Positions 1 to 6,804 of a stretch of DNA of 64,000 nt are shown piece by piece. This DNA is from Pseudomonas sp. TTU2014-080ASC (GTDB taxonomy: Bacteria > Pseudomonadota > Gammaproteobacteria > Pseudomonadales > Pseudomonadaceae), in NCBI RefSeq assembly GCF_001446935.1, contig NZ_LKKK01000013.1, forward strand, positions 124,001 through 188,000, in the 5' to 3' direction. The first letter of the stretch is position 1. The number at the start of each line of letters is the position of its first letter. Below the pieces are notes generated by a model. The model was not told where the DNA came from. It made no database searches and saw nothing but the letters and a program-made list of their open reading frames with translations. A program made the position numbers and the translations under genes.

Positions 1-429
1 CGCTATACCCGTGAGCAGAGTCGGGCCTGGCCCGCATCTGGTGTGGCGCTGGCTACCGAGGATCAGTTTGTTCAGCAGCGCTACGGCGAACTGTGGCTGC
101 ACTATCGCTCGGCGTATCTGCTGGCGGAACACGCGGCTCAGCGTCTGCAGGCAGCGTGGGAGAAGCCGGTGCTGACGCTCAATGAACGCGCCGAGGTTGC
201 GTTGGCGATCAGCGAGGCAAAGGTGGTTTCAGCACGGGCTGCGCTGGAGATCACGTCGAAGATTTTTGAAAACATGGGCGCCAGCGCGACCAGCTCACGC
301 TACGGCTTCGACCGCTTCTGGCGCAACGTGCGGGTGCACACACTTCATGATCCACTGGATTACAAAGTGCGTGATCTGGGTAACTGGCTGGTCACCGGCA
401 AGCTGCCGGAGCCTTCGCCTTACGGTTGA
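1..429 (+). CDS. Acyl-CoA dehydrogenase-fold flavin monooxygenase, DszC/SfnB-like (3' part only)
   Basis: The reading frame is open from the first base, so the gene starts outside the window and only about the last 142 residues are seen. The visible part is the C-terminal four-helix domain of the acyl-CoA dehydrogenase fold. It ends in the pattern GFDRFWRNVRVHTLHDPLDYK, typical of the DszC/SfnB branch of FMNH2-dependent monooxygenases that attack sulfones or organosulfur compounds. The neighbouring sulfate permeases fit a role in sulfur scavenging. This is family knowledge plus context; the substrate cannot be read from the fragment. It converges on the cysW-like gene across a shared terminator. 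Confidence 0.75.
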   Translation, partial: RYTREQSRAWPASGVALATEDQFVQQRYGELWLHYRSAYLLAEHAAQRLQAAWEKPVLTLNERAEVALAISEAKVVSARAALEITSKIFENMGASATSSRYGFDRFWRNVRVHTLHDPLDYKVRDLGNWLVTGKLPEPSPYG

Positions 430-431
430 AG

Positions 432-452
432 CGGGCCTGCGGCGCAGGCCCG
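432..452. terminator. Bidirectional hairpin terminator
   Basis: A perfect 9-bp stem (CGGGCCTGC / GCAGGCCCG) with a 3-base loop lies in the 35-bp gap between two convergent genes. There is no long T-run on either side, so it may work as a bidirectional or weak terminator. Confidence 0.6.
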
Positions 453-464
453 TAATGCGCCTGA

Positions 465-1292
465 TCAGGCTTCGGCGCGTTTCATCAGGTTGCGTTGCCG
501 CCATTCCATAAAGGTCTTCAGCAGCAAGGTGAGCAGGGCCATGCAGGCCAGCAGCCCTGCGGCGGTAAAGGCGGCGGCGGGTTTGTAGTCGTTGTTCAAC
601 TGATCTACCAGCAGCGGCAGGGTCAGGGTCTGGTTAAGGATGGTGCCGGACACTACCGACACCGCACCGAACTCACCCACCGCCCGGGCGTTGGTAACCA
701 CCACGCCGTACAGCAGCGCCCATTTGATTTTCGGCAGGGTTATATTCCAGAAAATCTGCCAGCCGTTGGCACCCAGGCACAGCGCTGCGGTTTCTTCATC
801 TTGCCCCTGGCTCTGCATCACCGGAATCAGAATCCGCGCCACATACGGTGCGGTAACAAAAACGGTAACCATGACGATGCCCGGCCAGGCAAACATCAGT
901 TGCATGCCGTTGTCGTAGAACCAGCGCCCCAGTGCATGTTCAAGGCCGTACACGACGAGATAGCACAGGCCTGCCACCACCGGTGAAACCGCATAGGGAA
1001 TGTCGATTACCGTGGTCAACAGCTTGCGCCCCCGGAAGTCGTAATGGGTGACGCACCAGGCCAGCATGATGCCGAAGCACATGTTGATTGGCACGGTCAG
1101 CACTGCGACCAGCAGAGTCAGGCCGATGGCGTGGAGCATGTAATCTTCATTCAGATTGCTCCACAGCAGATCGAGGCCACCGGAAAGCGCCTTAGTAAAA
1201 ATCAGAGCCAGAGGCAGGATCAGCATCAGCGTGACCAGAGTCAGGCCAAGTGCGATCAGCAGCCATTGATGCCAGTGTTGTGGTTTTTTCAT
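465..1292 (-). CDS. cysW: Sulfate/thiosulfate ABC transporter permease, CysW-like (first operon)
   Basis: Inner-membrane permease subunit of about 275 residues with six predicted membrane segments. The ABC-permease EAA loop is visible as EETAALCLGANGWQIFWNITLP. CysW-specific stretches such as VTHYDFRGRKLL and DIPYAVSPVVAGL match the plus-strand CysW at 7634. I chose the ATG at 1292 because it overlaps the cysT stop as ATGA, which implies translational coupling; an in-frame ATG at 1310 would overlap more. It is the last gene of a minus-strand operon that has no ATPase gene, so it probably uses the CysA encoded at 8509. Confidence 0.85.
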   Translation of the reverse strand: MKKPQHWHQWLLIALGLTLVTLMLILPLALIFTKALSGGLDLLWSNLNEDYMLHAIGLTLLVAVLTVPINMCFGIMLAWCVTHYDFRGRKLLTTVIDIPYAVSPVVAGLCYLVVYGLEHALGRWFYDNGMQLMFAWPGIVMVTVFVTAPYVARILIPVMQSQGQDEETAALCLGANGWQIFWNITLPKIKWALLYGVVVTNARAVGEFGAVSVVSGTILNQTLTLPLLVDQLNNDYKPAAAFTAAGLLACMALLTLLLKTFMEWRQRNLMKRAEA

Positions 1293-2137
1293 TTGCCTTG
1301 CCGTTGCCATTTGAACAGGCGGCCCTGAACCACTTGCAGGCTGAACAGCAGCAGCAGTGAGGCCAGCAGAATCACCGAGGCAATGGCTGCCGCGGCGGTG
1401 TGATTGAACTCTTGCAGACGCACAAAAATCATCAGCGAGGAGACTTCCGTTTTGAACGGAATGTTGCCGGCAATCATGATCACCGCGCCGAACTCGCCGA
1501 GGCTGCGCACAAAAGACTGTGACGCACCGGTGACCAGCGCCGGGGTCAGTGTCGGCAGAACCACGTGGCGGAATGTTTGCAGGCGGCTTGCACCCAGAGT
1601 GCGGGCGGCTTCTTCATAGTCGCTGCCCAAGTCCTGTAGAACCGGCTGCACCGTGCGCACCACGAACGGCAGGCTGGTAAAGACCATTGCGATGATGATG
1701 CCCGGGTAGGCGTAGGCAACCTTCCAACCAAAGGGCGCAAGCCACTGCCCCAGCCAGCCACCAGGTGCGAGCAGCGCGGCCAGGGTCAGGCCAGCCACCG
1801 AAGTCGGTAGGGCGAAAGGCAGATCAACCAAAGAGTCCACCAAGCGGCGGCCCGGGAAGTCGTAACGAGTGATGATCCAGGCTAGCAGTAAGCCAATCAG
1901 CACGGCGGCAATGGTTGAGTAGAAGGCGCCGCTGATGGTCACCTTGTAACTCTGCACAACGCGCGGATCAGTGATCGCTTGCCAATACTGCGCCCAACTC
2001 ATATCGCTGACGTACAGCAGTAGCGCCGAGATCGGGAACAGAATGATTAGTGAGATATAAAAGACGCTGAAACCAAAGCTCAGGCCAAAGCCTGGGAGCA
2101 AAGGATTCTGCAAAAAGAAACGTGGTGATCTAGACAC
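1289..2137 (-). CDS. cysT: Sulfate/thiosulfate ABC transporter permease, CysT-like (first operon)
   Basis: A 282-residue inner-membrane permease, partner of the CysW-like protein downstream. It shows the CysT N-terminal motif PGFGLSFGFSVFYISLI, the segment [15 protein letters not shown], and the EAA loop YEEAARTLGASRLQTFRHVVLP that docks on the ATPase. It is clearly paralogous to the plus-strand CysT at 6805. It is separated from the binding-protein gene upstream by 172 bp that hold a large inverted repeat, and it overlaps the next gene by 4 bp. The sulfate-like substrate is inferred from family and context. Confidence 0.88.
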   Translation of the reverse strand: MSRSPRFFLQNPLLPGFGLSFGFSVFYISLIILFPISALLLYVSDMSWAQYWQAITDPRVVQSYKVTISGAFYSTIAAVLIGLLLAWIITRYDFPGRRLVDSLVDLPFALPTSVAGLTLAALLAPGGWLGQWLAPFGWKVAYAYPGIIIAMVFTSLPFVVRTVQPVLQDLGSDYEEAARTLGASRLQTFRHVVLPTLTPALVTGASQSFVRSLGEFGAVIMIAGNIPFKTEVSSLMIFVRLQEFNHTAAAAIASVILLASLLLLFSLQVVQGRLFKWQRQGK

Positions 2138-2154
2138 GCATATAGCCCTAAATA

Positions 2155-2239
2155 CACAGGCCGCCTTTAGAGCCCTTCTGAAACTACCTGCGCTGACTGC
2201 CTCGGCGACGTTTCAGTAAAGCTCTATGGGCGGCCTGTT
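2155..2239 (-). promoter_or_regulatory. Large intercistronic hairpin between sbp and cysT (first operon)
   Basis: The arms 2155-2173 and 2221-2239 are nearly perfect reverse complements (CACAGGCCGCC then AGAGC, with three mismatched bases between). A second stem is nested inside (CTGAAAC 2178-2184 with GTTTCAG 2210-2216). It lies between the binding-protein gene and the permease genes. There it could protect the upstream message or lower read-through, so that more binding protein than permease is made. The function is inferred. Confidence 0.6.
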
Positions 2240-2309
2240 GTTGACTCAAGCCTGTTGAGTCCAGGTTTGCATATTAAGCAGCCAGTTCGGGGCGCTTTGA
2301 TGCTGAACC

Positions 2310-3323
2310 TTAGCGACCCTCGGCCAACAGTTGGTCAAGGATACCATTTGCGTCGAAGTGCTTGGCAGTAATATCGTCCCAGCTGCCCAGAACATCAGTC
2401 GGGTTGATCAGGCGGATTTTCGGGAACTGATCAGCAGTCGCGGCGACCACTTCCGGGTTGTGCACACGGTAGCTGTACTTGGTCAGCAGCTGCTGAATCT
2501 CTTTGCTGTACTGGAAGTCCAGGTAGGCTTTGGAGACGTCGCGGGTACCTTTTTCATCGACCACTTTGTCGACCAGGGCAACCGGGAACTCAGCCAGAAC
2601 GCTGACTGGCGGTACGACGATTTCAAAACCACCGGACTTGAACTCTTCGCCATTTGCGATGTTGACCACTTCCGATTCGAAGGTCAGCAGCACGTCGCCC
2701 TGACCGTTCTGAGCGAATGCAACAGTGGCTGCACGGCCGCCGGTTGGGAAGTTCTCTACGTTACGCAGCACTTTGCCGACAAACTCTTTGATTTTGGCTT
2801 CGTCGCCATTGAACGCTTCATTCGCATGCAGCCAGGCACCCAGGTAGCTGTAACGGGCGTTGCCGGAGGTTTTCGGGTTAGGGAACACCAGTTTTACGTC
2901 AGGACGGGCAAGGTCTTCCCAGCTTTTAATGTTCTTCGGGTTGCCTTTGCGCACTAGGAAGGCTGTGGTGCTGTAGTAAGGCGAGCTATTGTTCGGGAAC
3001 TGCTCAGCCCAGTCTTTGCGCACCAGACCGCGCTTGGCCAGGATGTCTACGTCGGTCACTTGGTTAAAGGTCACGATGTCGACTTTCTTGCCTTGAATAA
3101 TGTCCTGAGCCTGACGGGAGGAACCGGCGAAAGACTGGTCAATCTTCAGGTCTTTGCCAGTTGTCTCCTTCCAGTGAGCCTGGAATTTCGGGTTGATCTC
3201 GCCGAACAGCTCACGGGCAATATCGTAGGAGGCATTCAGGATCGGTTTGTCTTCAGCCAGGACAGCAGCGCTGCTCAGCAGGCTGGAAGTAATGGCCGTG
3301 GCCAGCAAAATTTTCTTAAGCAT
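2310..3323 (-). CDS. sbp: Periplasmic sulfate-binding protein (first operon)
   Basis: Solute-binding protein of about 337 residues. I start it at the ATG at 3323, which follows a good ribosome binding site (GAGGAAAG) and begins a typical signal peptide, MLKKILLATAITSSLLSSAAVLA, cut before EDK. The frame is open further upstream, but that would put charged residues before the signal. Sbp/CysP family marks are NASYDIARELF near the mature N-terminus, [13 protein letters not shown], and PNPKTSGNARY. It should deliver sulfate or thiosulfate to the CysT/CysW pair downstream. A second paralogue is at 5672. Confidence 0.9.
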   Translation of the reverse strand: MLKKILLATAITSSLLSSAAVLAEDKPILNASYDIARELFGEINPKFQAHWKETTGKDLKIDQSFAGSSRQAQDIIQGKKVDIVTFNQVTDVDILAKRGLVRKDWAEQFPNNSSPYYSTTAFLVRKGNPKNIKSWEDLARPDVKLVFPNPKTSGNARYSYLGAWLHANEAFNGDEAKIKEFVGKVLRNVENFPTGGRAATVAFAQNGQGDVLLTFESEVVNIANGEEFKSGGFEIVVPPVSVLAEFPVALVDKVVDEKGTRDVSKAYLDFQYSKEIQQLLTKYSYRVHNPEVVAATADQFPKIRLINPTDVLGSWDDITAKHFDANGILDQLLAEGR

Positions 3324-3417
3324 GGGGCAGACTTTCCTCGTCACTCGCCTGTTGGCAGGCATTTATGTTTGTTGATGGCCGTTCAGCCAAGCTGGTCGGC
3401 GATACTGCATAGTTTCG

Positions 3418-3430
3418 TTATTCTTAATAA
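3418..3430 (-). promoter_or_regulatory. AT-rich promoter region of the first sulfate operon
   Basis: The gap between the SfnR-like gene and sbp (3324-3484) holds an AT-rich block with TTATTCTTAATAA. It shares TTCTTAA with the palindrome in front of oscA. CysB, the usual activator of sulfur-starvation genes, binds long AT-rich sites with little consensus, so a CysB site is plausible but not proven. Confidence 0.35.
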
Positions 3431-3484
3431 ATATTTTTTAGTGCTATGTATATTCCTTAAATGCATATGAAGGCTGGGAATGGC

Positions 3485-4432
3485 TTAGAGCCTCTCTGTT
3501 AGGCGCTCCAGTTGTGCTGCAATAAGCTTCTGTAGCTCATACAGATCGCTGTGACTGGCACGCCTGATGAAGCTGTTAATGCTGTCTTCGATGGACTCAA
3601 CTGTCGGACGCTGTTCCACCAGGTTCAGGTGTTCGCTGAGCAGTTCCGGGCCGCTGCTGACCAGCAGGGCAAAGTGGATGGCGTTCTCCAGCTCGCGGGT
3701 GTTGCCCGGCCAGCTGTGCAGCTCAAGGCGCCGCTGCGCCTCATCACTGATCTCCGGCAGTGGCACATTAAGGCGCTGTGCATAAATTCCCAGAAAGTAT
3801 TCAGCCAGCGGCAAAATATCCCCCACACGCTCGCGTAGCGGCGGCAGCGTGATGCGTCCATCGATCAGATACCGATAGAGACGTTCATTGAACTTGCCGG
3901 CGCTGACGGCCTGTTCCAGGTTGATGCTGGTAGCGGCCAGCAGGCGTACATCAACAGGCGTTGGCTGCTTGGCACCGACCCGCCAGGTTTCTCCGGTTTC
4001 CAGAGCGCTCAGCAAATCTTCCTGCAGTTCAGGGCTCAGATCGCCAATTTCATCTAGATACAGGGTTCCGTTATTCGCCGAGCCGAACCAGCCCGCCCGG
4101 CTGCTGGAGTTACCGTGATGGGCGCCTGCAGCGTAGCCAAACAGCTCTGCCTGCGCGTATTGCGGGCTCAGACCGCTGCAGCTGATCGCGACAAACAGAC
4201 CAGGGCGCTCGCTGGCGCGGTGAATATGGCGGGCCAAAAGTTCTTTACCCGTACCGGTCTCGCCTTCAATTAATAAGGGCAGTGGTTGTGTCGCCAGCTG
4301 CTCGACCTGATCGCGCAATTCCCGGGAGCGCGGGTCAATAAACACCAGCGCCTTAGCGCGGATGCTAAGTGGGCTTTTATCGGCGTCAGCGAAAGTCAGT
4401 AAGGCCTGTTCGCTGAGGGTGTTCGGACTCAT
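3485..4432 (-). CDS. SfnR-like sigma-54 interacting AAA+ protein, no N-terminal domain, no clear HTH
   Basis: A 315-residue protein consisting almost only of a sigma-54 activator AAA+ core. Walker A is GETGTGKE, Walker B is GTLYLDEIGDL, and the arginine-finger region is LPPLRERVGDI, followed by HSWPGNTRELEN. The ATG at 4432 follows AGGAGC; the open frame upstream does not look coding. The nearest known relative is SfnR, the sulfur-starvation activator of Pseudomonas. Two oddities stand out. The sigma-54 contact loop GAFTGA reads GAHHGN, and I see no Fis-type helix-turn-helix in the last 50 residues. It lies 55 bp after a hydrolase gene in the same direction. Confidence 0.82.
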   Translation of the reverse strand: MSPNTLSEQALLTFADADKSPLSIRAKALVFIDPRSRELRDQVEQLATQPLPLLIEGETGTGKELLARHIHRASERPGLFVAISCSGLSPQYAQAELFGYAAGAHHGNSSSRAGWFGSANNGTLYLDEIGDLSPELQEDLLSALETGETWRVGAKQPTPVDVRLLAATSINLEQAVSAGKFNERLYRYLIDGRITLPPLRERVGDILPLAEYFLGIYAQRLNVPLPEISDEAQRRLELHSWPGNTRELENAIHFALLVSSGPELLSEHLNLVEQRPTVESIEDSINSFIRRASHSDLYELQKLIAAQLERLTERL

Positions 4433-4487
4433 CAAAATGCTCCTGCACAGCCTGGTGTCCAAGCTGTATATAAATTCCAATGCTGCG

Positions 4488-5069
4488 TTAGGCGCGCAGA
4501 CGATGCAGCTGCTCTGTTCGGTGCTGCAGGCGATACAGATAGGCGAAGCCTTGCTCCCAGCGTTCATGCCCGGATTTGACGTTGATATGGCCAGCTCCAC
4601 TGAGGATGGCCACATCGCTGCCCCATTGGCGAGCCAGCTCGATGGCGCGTGCGGCACTGGCAGCACTGTCGTTATCAGAGCCCACCAACTGGCTGGGGAA
4701 GGGCAGCGCCTGATTGGGAATGGGCGCGAAGTTTTGCAGCTCTGGCGGGCAGTTGGCTCGCTCGACGTCGGCTGGTGCGACCAGCAGCGCCCCGCGTACG
4801 CGTTGCAGCAGTTCAACGGGGGCGCTTACGGCCCAATGAGCGACGGTGACGCAGCCCAGGCTGTGGGCAATCAGGATGGTCGGGCGTGGATCGCTCGCGA
4901 TCGTGCGGTTGAGCTCGTCAACCCAATCTTTACGGTTAGGGCTTAGCCAGTCTTTCTGCTCAACCCGTGCACCATTAGGCAGAACGCGTTGCCAGTGGCT
5001 TTGCCAATGCTCATCTGAGGAGCCTTGCCAGCCCGGGATGATCAGGTAGCGGGTGGTGTCATTTCGCAT
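4488..5069 (-). CDS. RBBP9/YdeN-type small serine hydrolase
   Basis: A 193-residue cytoplasmic alpha/beta hydrolase of the RBBP9/YdeN family, close to full family length. The start shows IIPGWQGSSDEHWQ, typical of the family. The nucleophile elbow is AHSLGC, the acid is probably the Asp in VGSDNDSAAS, and the catalytic His sits in GAGHINVKSG. The substrate is unknown. It is the first gene of the minus-strand block, ahead of the SfnR-like gene, and is divergent from oscA, so it is probably controlled with the sulfur genes. Confidence 0.85.
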   Translation of the reverse strand: MRNDTTRYLIIPGWQGSSDEHWQSHWQRVLPNGARVEQKDWLSPNRKDWVDELNRTIASDPRPTILIAHSLGCVTVAHWAVSAPVELLQRVRGALLVAPADVERANCPPELQNFAPIPNQALPFPSQLVGSDNDSAASAARAIELARQWGSDVAILSGAGHINVKSGHERWEQGFAYLYRLQHRTEQLHRLRA

Positions 5070-5131
5070 GTCTGGCTCTCCTGCACATATCTGTTGAGCG
5101 CAGTGTAGGAAGAGTTTTCAGATATCAAAAA

Positions 5132-5243
5132 GAATAAGAACTTATTTGCTTATTCACTTTTATCGATTCTGCACGTTCGATTTAGATTTGAATTATATAT
5201 TTCCATTAGGAATATAAATGTTCTTAAACGGTATTTTTAAGAA
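5132..5243. promoter_or_regulatory. AT-rich divergent control region with two palindromes
   Basis: The 259-bp gap between the hydrolase and oscA is very AT-rich. It holds two perfect inverted repeats: GAATAAG (5132-5138) with CTTATTC (5149-5155), and TTCTTAA (5221-5227) with TTAAGAA (5237-5243). The position between two sulfur-starvation transcription units makes it the best candidate for CysB or SfnR-type control. No clear -24/-12 sigma-54 promoter was seen. Confidence 0.45.
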
Positions 5244-5328
5244 TATCAATTGCTCACTACTATCGATTCACACCCAGCGGCTACCCCTTGTTCTCACCAG
5301 TCGAATGGGACCCAACAGGAGCATAAAA

Positions 5329-5511
5329 ATGACTGCAACCGTTCGTAATTTTGAAGGCCAGGACGACGCCAGCATTCTGCGTGAGATTCAGGCTGCGCTG
5401 AATGGCCTCAAGTTTGGCTCGGTGGAAATCACCGTGCACAACGGTCAGGTGGTGCAGATTGAGCGCAAGGAGAAATTCCGCTTGCAGGCCCCAGCCAGCA
5501 AGAGCGCCTGA
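5329..5511 (+). CDS. oscA: OscA, small DUF2292 sulfur-starvation protein
   Basis: A 60-residue protein of the OscA/YezD (DUF2292) family, with the pattern EIQAALNGLKFGSVEITVHNG. The ATG at 5329 follows AACAGGAGC; the frame is open upstream but that part does not look coding. In Pseudomonas, oscA lies before sbp and is needed for use of organosulfur compounds and for coping with the sulfur starvation caused by chromate. Its molecular activity is unknown. It begins the plus-strand operon that continues with a putative leader peptide, sbp, cysT, cysW and cysA. Confidence 0.9.
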   Translation: MTATVRNFEGQDDASILREIQAALNGLKFGSVEITVHNGQVVQIERKEKFRLQAPASKSA

Positions 5512-5556
5512 GCCAAACCAACGTACTCAACTCGAGCATAGCGGGGGAGCGTAGAC

Positions 5557-5622
5557 ATGAAACCGGCGCAGACAATTAAGCCAAACCGGTGTTGTAGCTG
5601 TCAGTCACGAATGTGTTTTTGA
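5557..5622 (+). CDS. Putative cysteine-rich leader peptide upstream of sbp
   Basis: A 21-codon reading frame, MKPAQTIKPNRCCSCQSRM then CF and stop. The ATG sits 7 bases after a very strong ribosome binding site (GGGGGAG, 5543-5549). Four of the last ten residues are Cys (positions 12, 13, 15 and 20), all encoded TGT. It ends 49 bp before the sbp start. Cys-run leader peptides that control sulfur genes are known in mycobacteria; I know of none described at this Pseudomonas locus. Its location in a sulfate-uptake operon suggests translation-dependent sensing of cysteine. The frame and ribosome site are seen directly; the role is inferred. Confidence 0.6.
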   Translation: MKPAQTIKPNRCCSCQSRMCF

Positions 5623-5669
5623 TCGCCAACTTTAATAAATCAAACAGAATCAAATGCTTAGGAGCTACA
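5593..5669 (+). promoter_or_regulatory. Possible Cys-codon / anti-Shine-Dalgarno pairing
   Basis: TGTAGCT at 5593-5599, inside the leader peptide's Cys-Ser-Cys codons, is a perfect complement of AGCTACA at 5663-5669, which overlaps the sbp ribosome binding site AGGAGC. A ribosome held at the Cys codons would free the sbp site; rapid passage would let the pairing form. Seven base pairs is short, so this is a suggestion. Confidence 0.35.
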
Positions 5670-5671
5670 TA

Positions 5672-6670
5672 ATGTCTATCCGCCGTTTTGCTCTGGCTGC
5701 ACTGGCCAGCGCTCTGATTGCAGGCCCCGTGGCCGCTGCTGAAACCCTGCTCAATGTGTCCTATGACCCAACCCGCGAGCTGTATGTTGAGTTCAACGCT
5801 GCCTTTAATAAGCACTGGCAGGCTGAAGGCAATGAAGCTGTGACCATTCAGCAGTCTCACGGTGGCTCGGGCAAGCAGGCCCGTGCTGTGATTGATGGTC
5901 TGCGTGCCGATGTAGTGACGCTGGCTTTGGCCGGCGACATCGACGAGCTGAACAAGCTGGGCAAACTGATCCCGGAAAACTGGCAGGAGCGCCTGCCGCA
6001 GTCCAGCACGCCATACACTTCCACCATCGTGTTCCTGGTACGCAAGGGCAACCCGAAGAACATCAAAGACTGGGATGACCTGACCAAGCCAGGCATCGAA
6101 GTCATTACGCCTAACCCGAAAACTTCCGGCGGTGCCCGCTGGAACTTCCTCGCCGCCTGGGCTTATGCGCAGCAGAAGTACGGCAGCGAAGAAAAAGCCA
6201 AAGAGTACGTAGAGAAGCTCTACAAGCAGGTTCCGGTGTTGGATACCGGCGCGCGCGGCTCGACCATCACCTTTGTGAACAACCAGATCGGTGACGTGCT
6301 GCTGGCTTGGGAAAACGAGGCCTTCTTGGCGCTGAAAGAGCAAGGCGGCGAAAACTTCGAGATCGTGGCTCCGTCGCTGTCGATTCTGGCTGAGCCGCCG
6401 GTTGCGGTCGTGGATGCCAACGTCGAGAAGAAAGGCACCCGTAAAGTGGCTGAAGCCTATCTGAATTACCTTTACAGCGAAGAAGGTCAGCGCATTGCCG
6501 CGAAGAACTTCTACCGTCCGCGTAATGAAGCGGTCGCAGCAGAGTTCAGCAAGCAGTTCCCGGCGCTGAAACTGGTCACCATTGATGACGATTTCGGTGG
6601 CTGGAAAACCGCTCAGCCGAAGTTCTTCAACGATGGCGGCATCTTCGACCAGATCTATCAGGCTCACTAA
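5672..6670 (+). CDS. sbp: Periplasmic sulfate-binding protein (second operon)
   Basis: A 332-residue solute-binding protein of the Sbp family. The ATG at 5672 follows AGGAGC and begins a signal peptide, [23 protein letters not shown], cut near AAA-ETL. Family motifs are [38 protein letters not shown] and [13 protein letters not shown]. It binds sulfate in the periplasm and passes it to the CysT/CysW/CysA transporter encoded downstream. It is paralogous to, but clearly diverged from, the binding protein at 2310. It is followed by two hairpins and then cysT, so it may be made in excess over the permease. Confidence 0.93.
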   Translation: MSIRRFALAALASALIAGPVAAAETLLNVSYDPTRELYVEFNAAFNKHWQAEGNEAVTIQQSHGGSGKQARAVIDGLRADVVTLALAGDIDELNKLGKLIPENWQERLPQSSTPYTSTIVFLVRKGNPKNIKDWDDLTKPGIEVITPNPKTSGGARWNFLAAWAYAQQKYGSEEKAKEYVEKLYKQVPVLDTGARGSTITFVNNQIGDVLLAWENEAFLALKEQGGENFEIVAPSLSILAEPPVAVVDANVEKKGTRKVAEAYLNYLYSEEGQRIAAKNFYRPRNEAVAAEFSKQFPALKLVTIDDDFGGWKTAQPKFFNDGGIFDQIYQAH

Positions 6671-6683
6671 GCCGCAGGTTCAG

Positions 6684-6766
6684 GGTGGGTTAAGCAGTCC
6701 CACCTTTGATCGCAATCATCAGCCCTGCTGCACGGCACCTACATGGGGTTTGTGCATCAGGGCTGA
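6684..6766 (+). promoter_or_regulatory. Two intercistronic hairpins between sbp and cysT (second operon)
   Basis: The first hairpin pairs GGTGGG (6684-6689) with CCCACC (6699-6704), followed by TTTGAT. The second pairs 15-base arms with one mismatch, TCAGCCCTGCTGCAC (6719-6733) with GTGCATCAGGGCTGA (6752-6766). The position matches that of the large hairpin in the first operon, suggesting the same use: uncoupling binding-protein from permease levels. Confidence 0.55.
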
Positions 6767-6804
6767 GTAGTGTGTTCCGTCGTACAAGCAGATAAGGACA
6801 GGCA

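Noticed and set aside
4433..4816. Upstream extension of the SfnR-like frame to 4816
   Set aside because: It overlaps the hydrolase gene antisense-frame and lacks homology; AGGAGC precedes the ATG at 4432.
5576..6667. 363-codon minus-strand frame opposite sbp
   Set aside because: A shadow of sbp; the sbp frame has signal peptide, family motifs and ribosome site.
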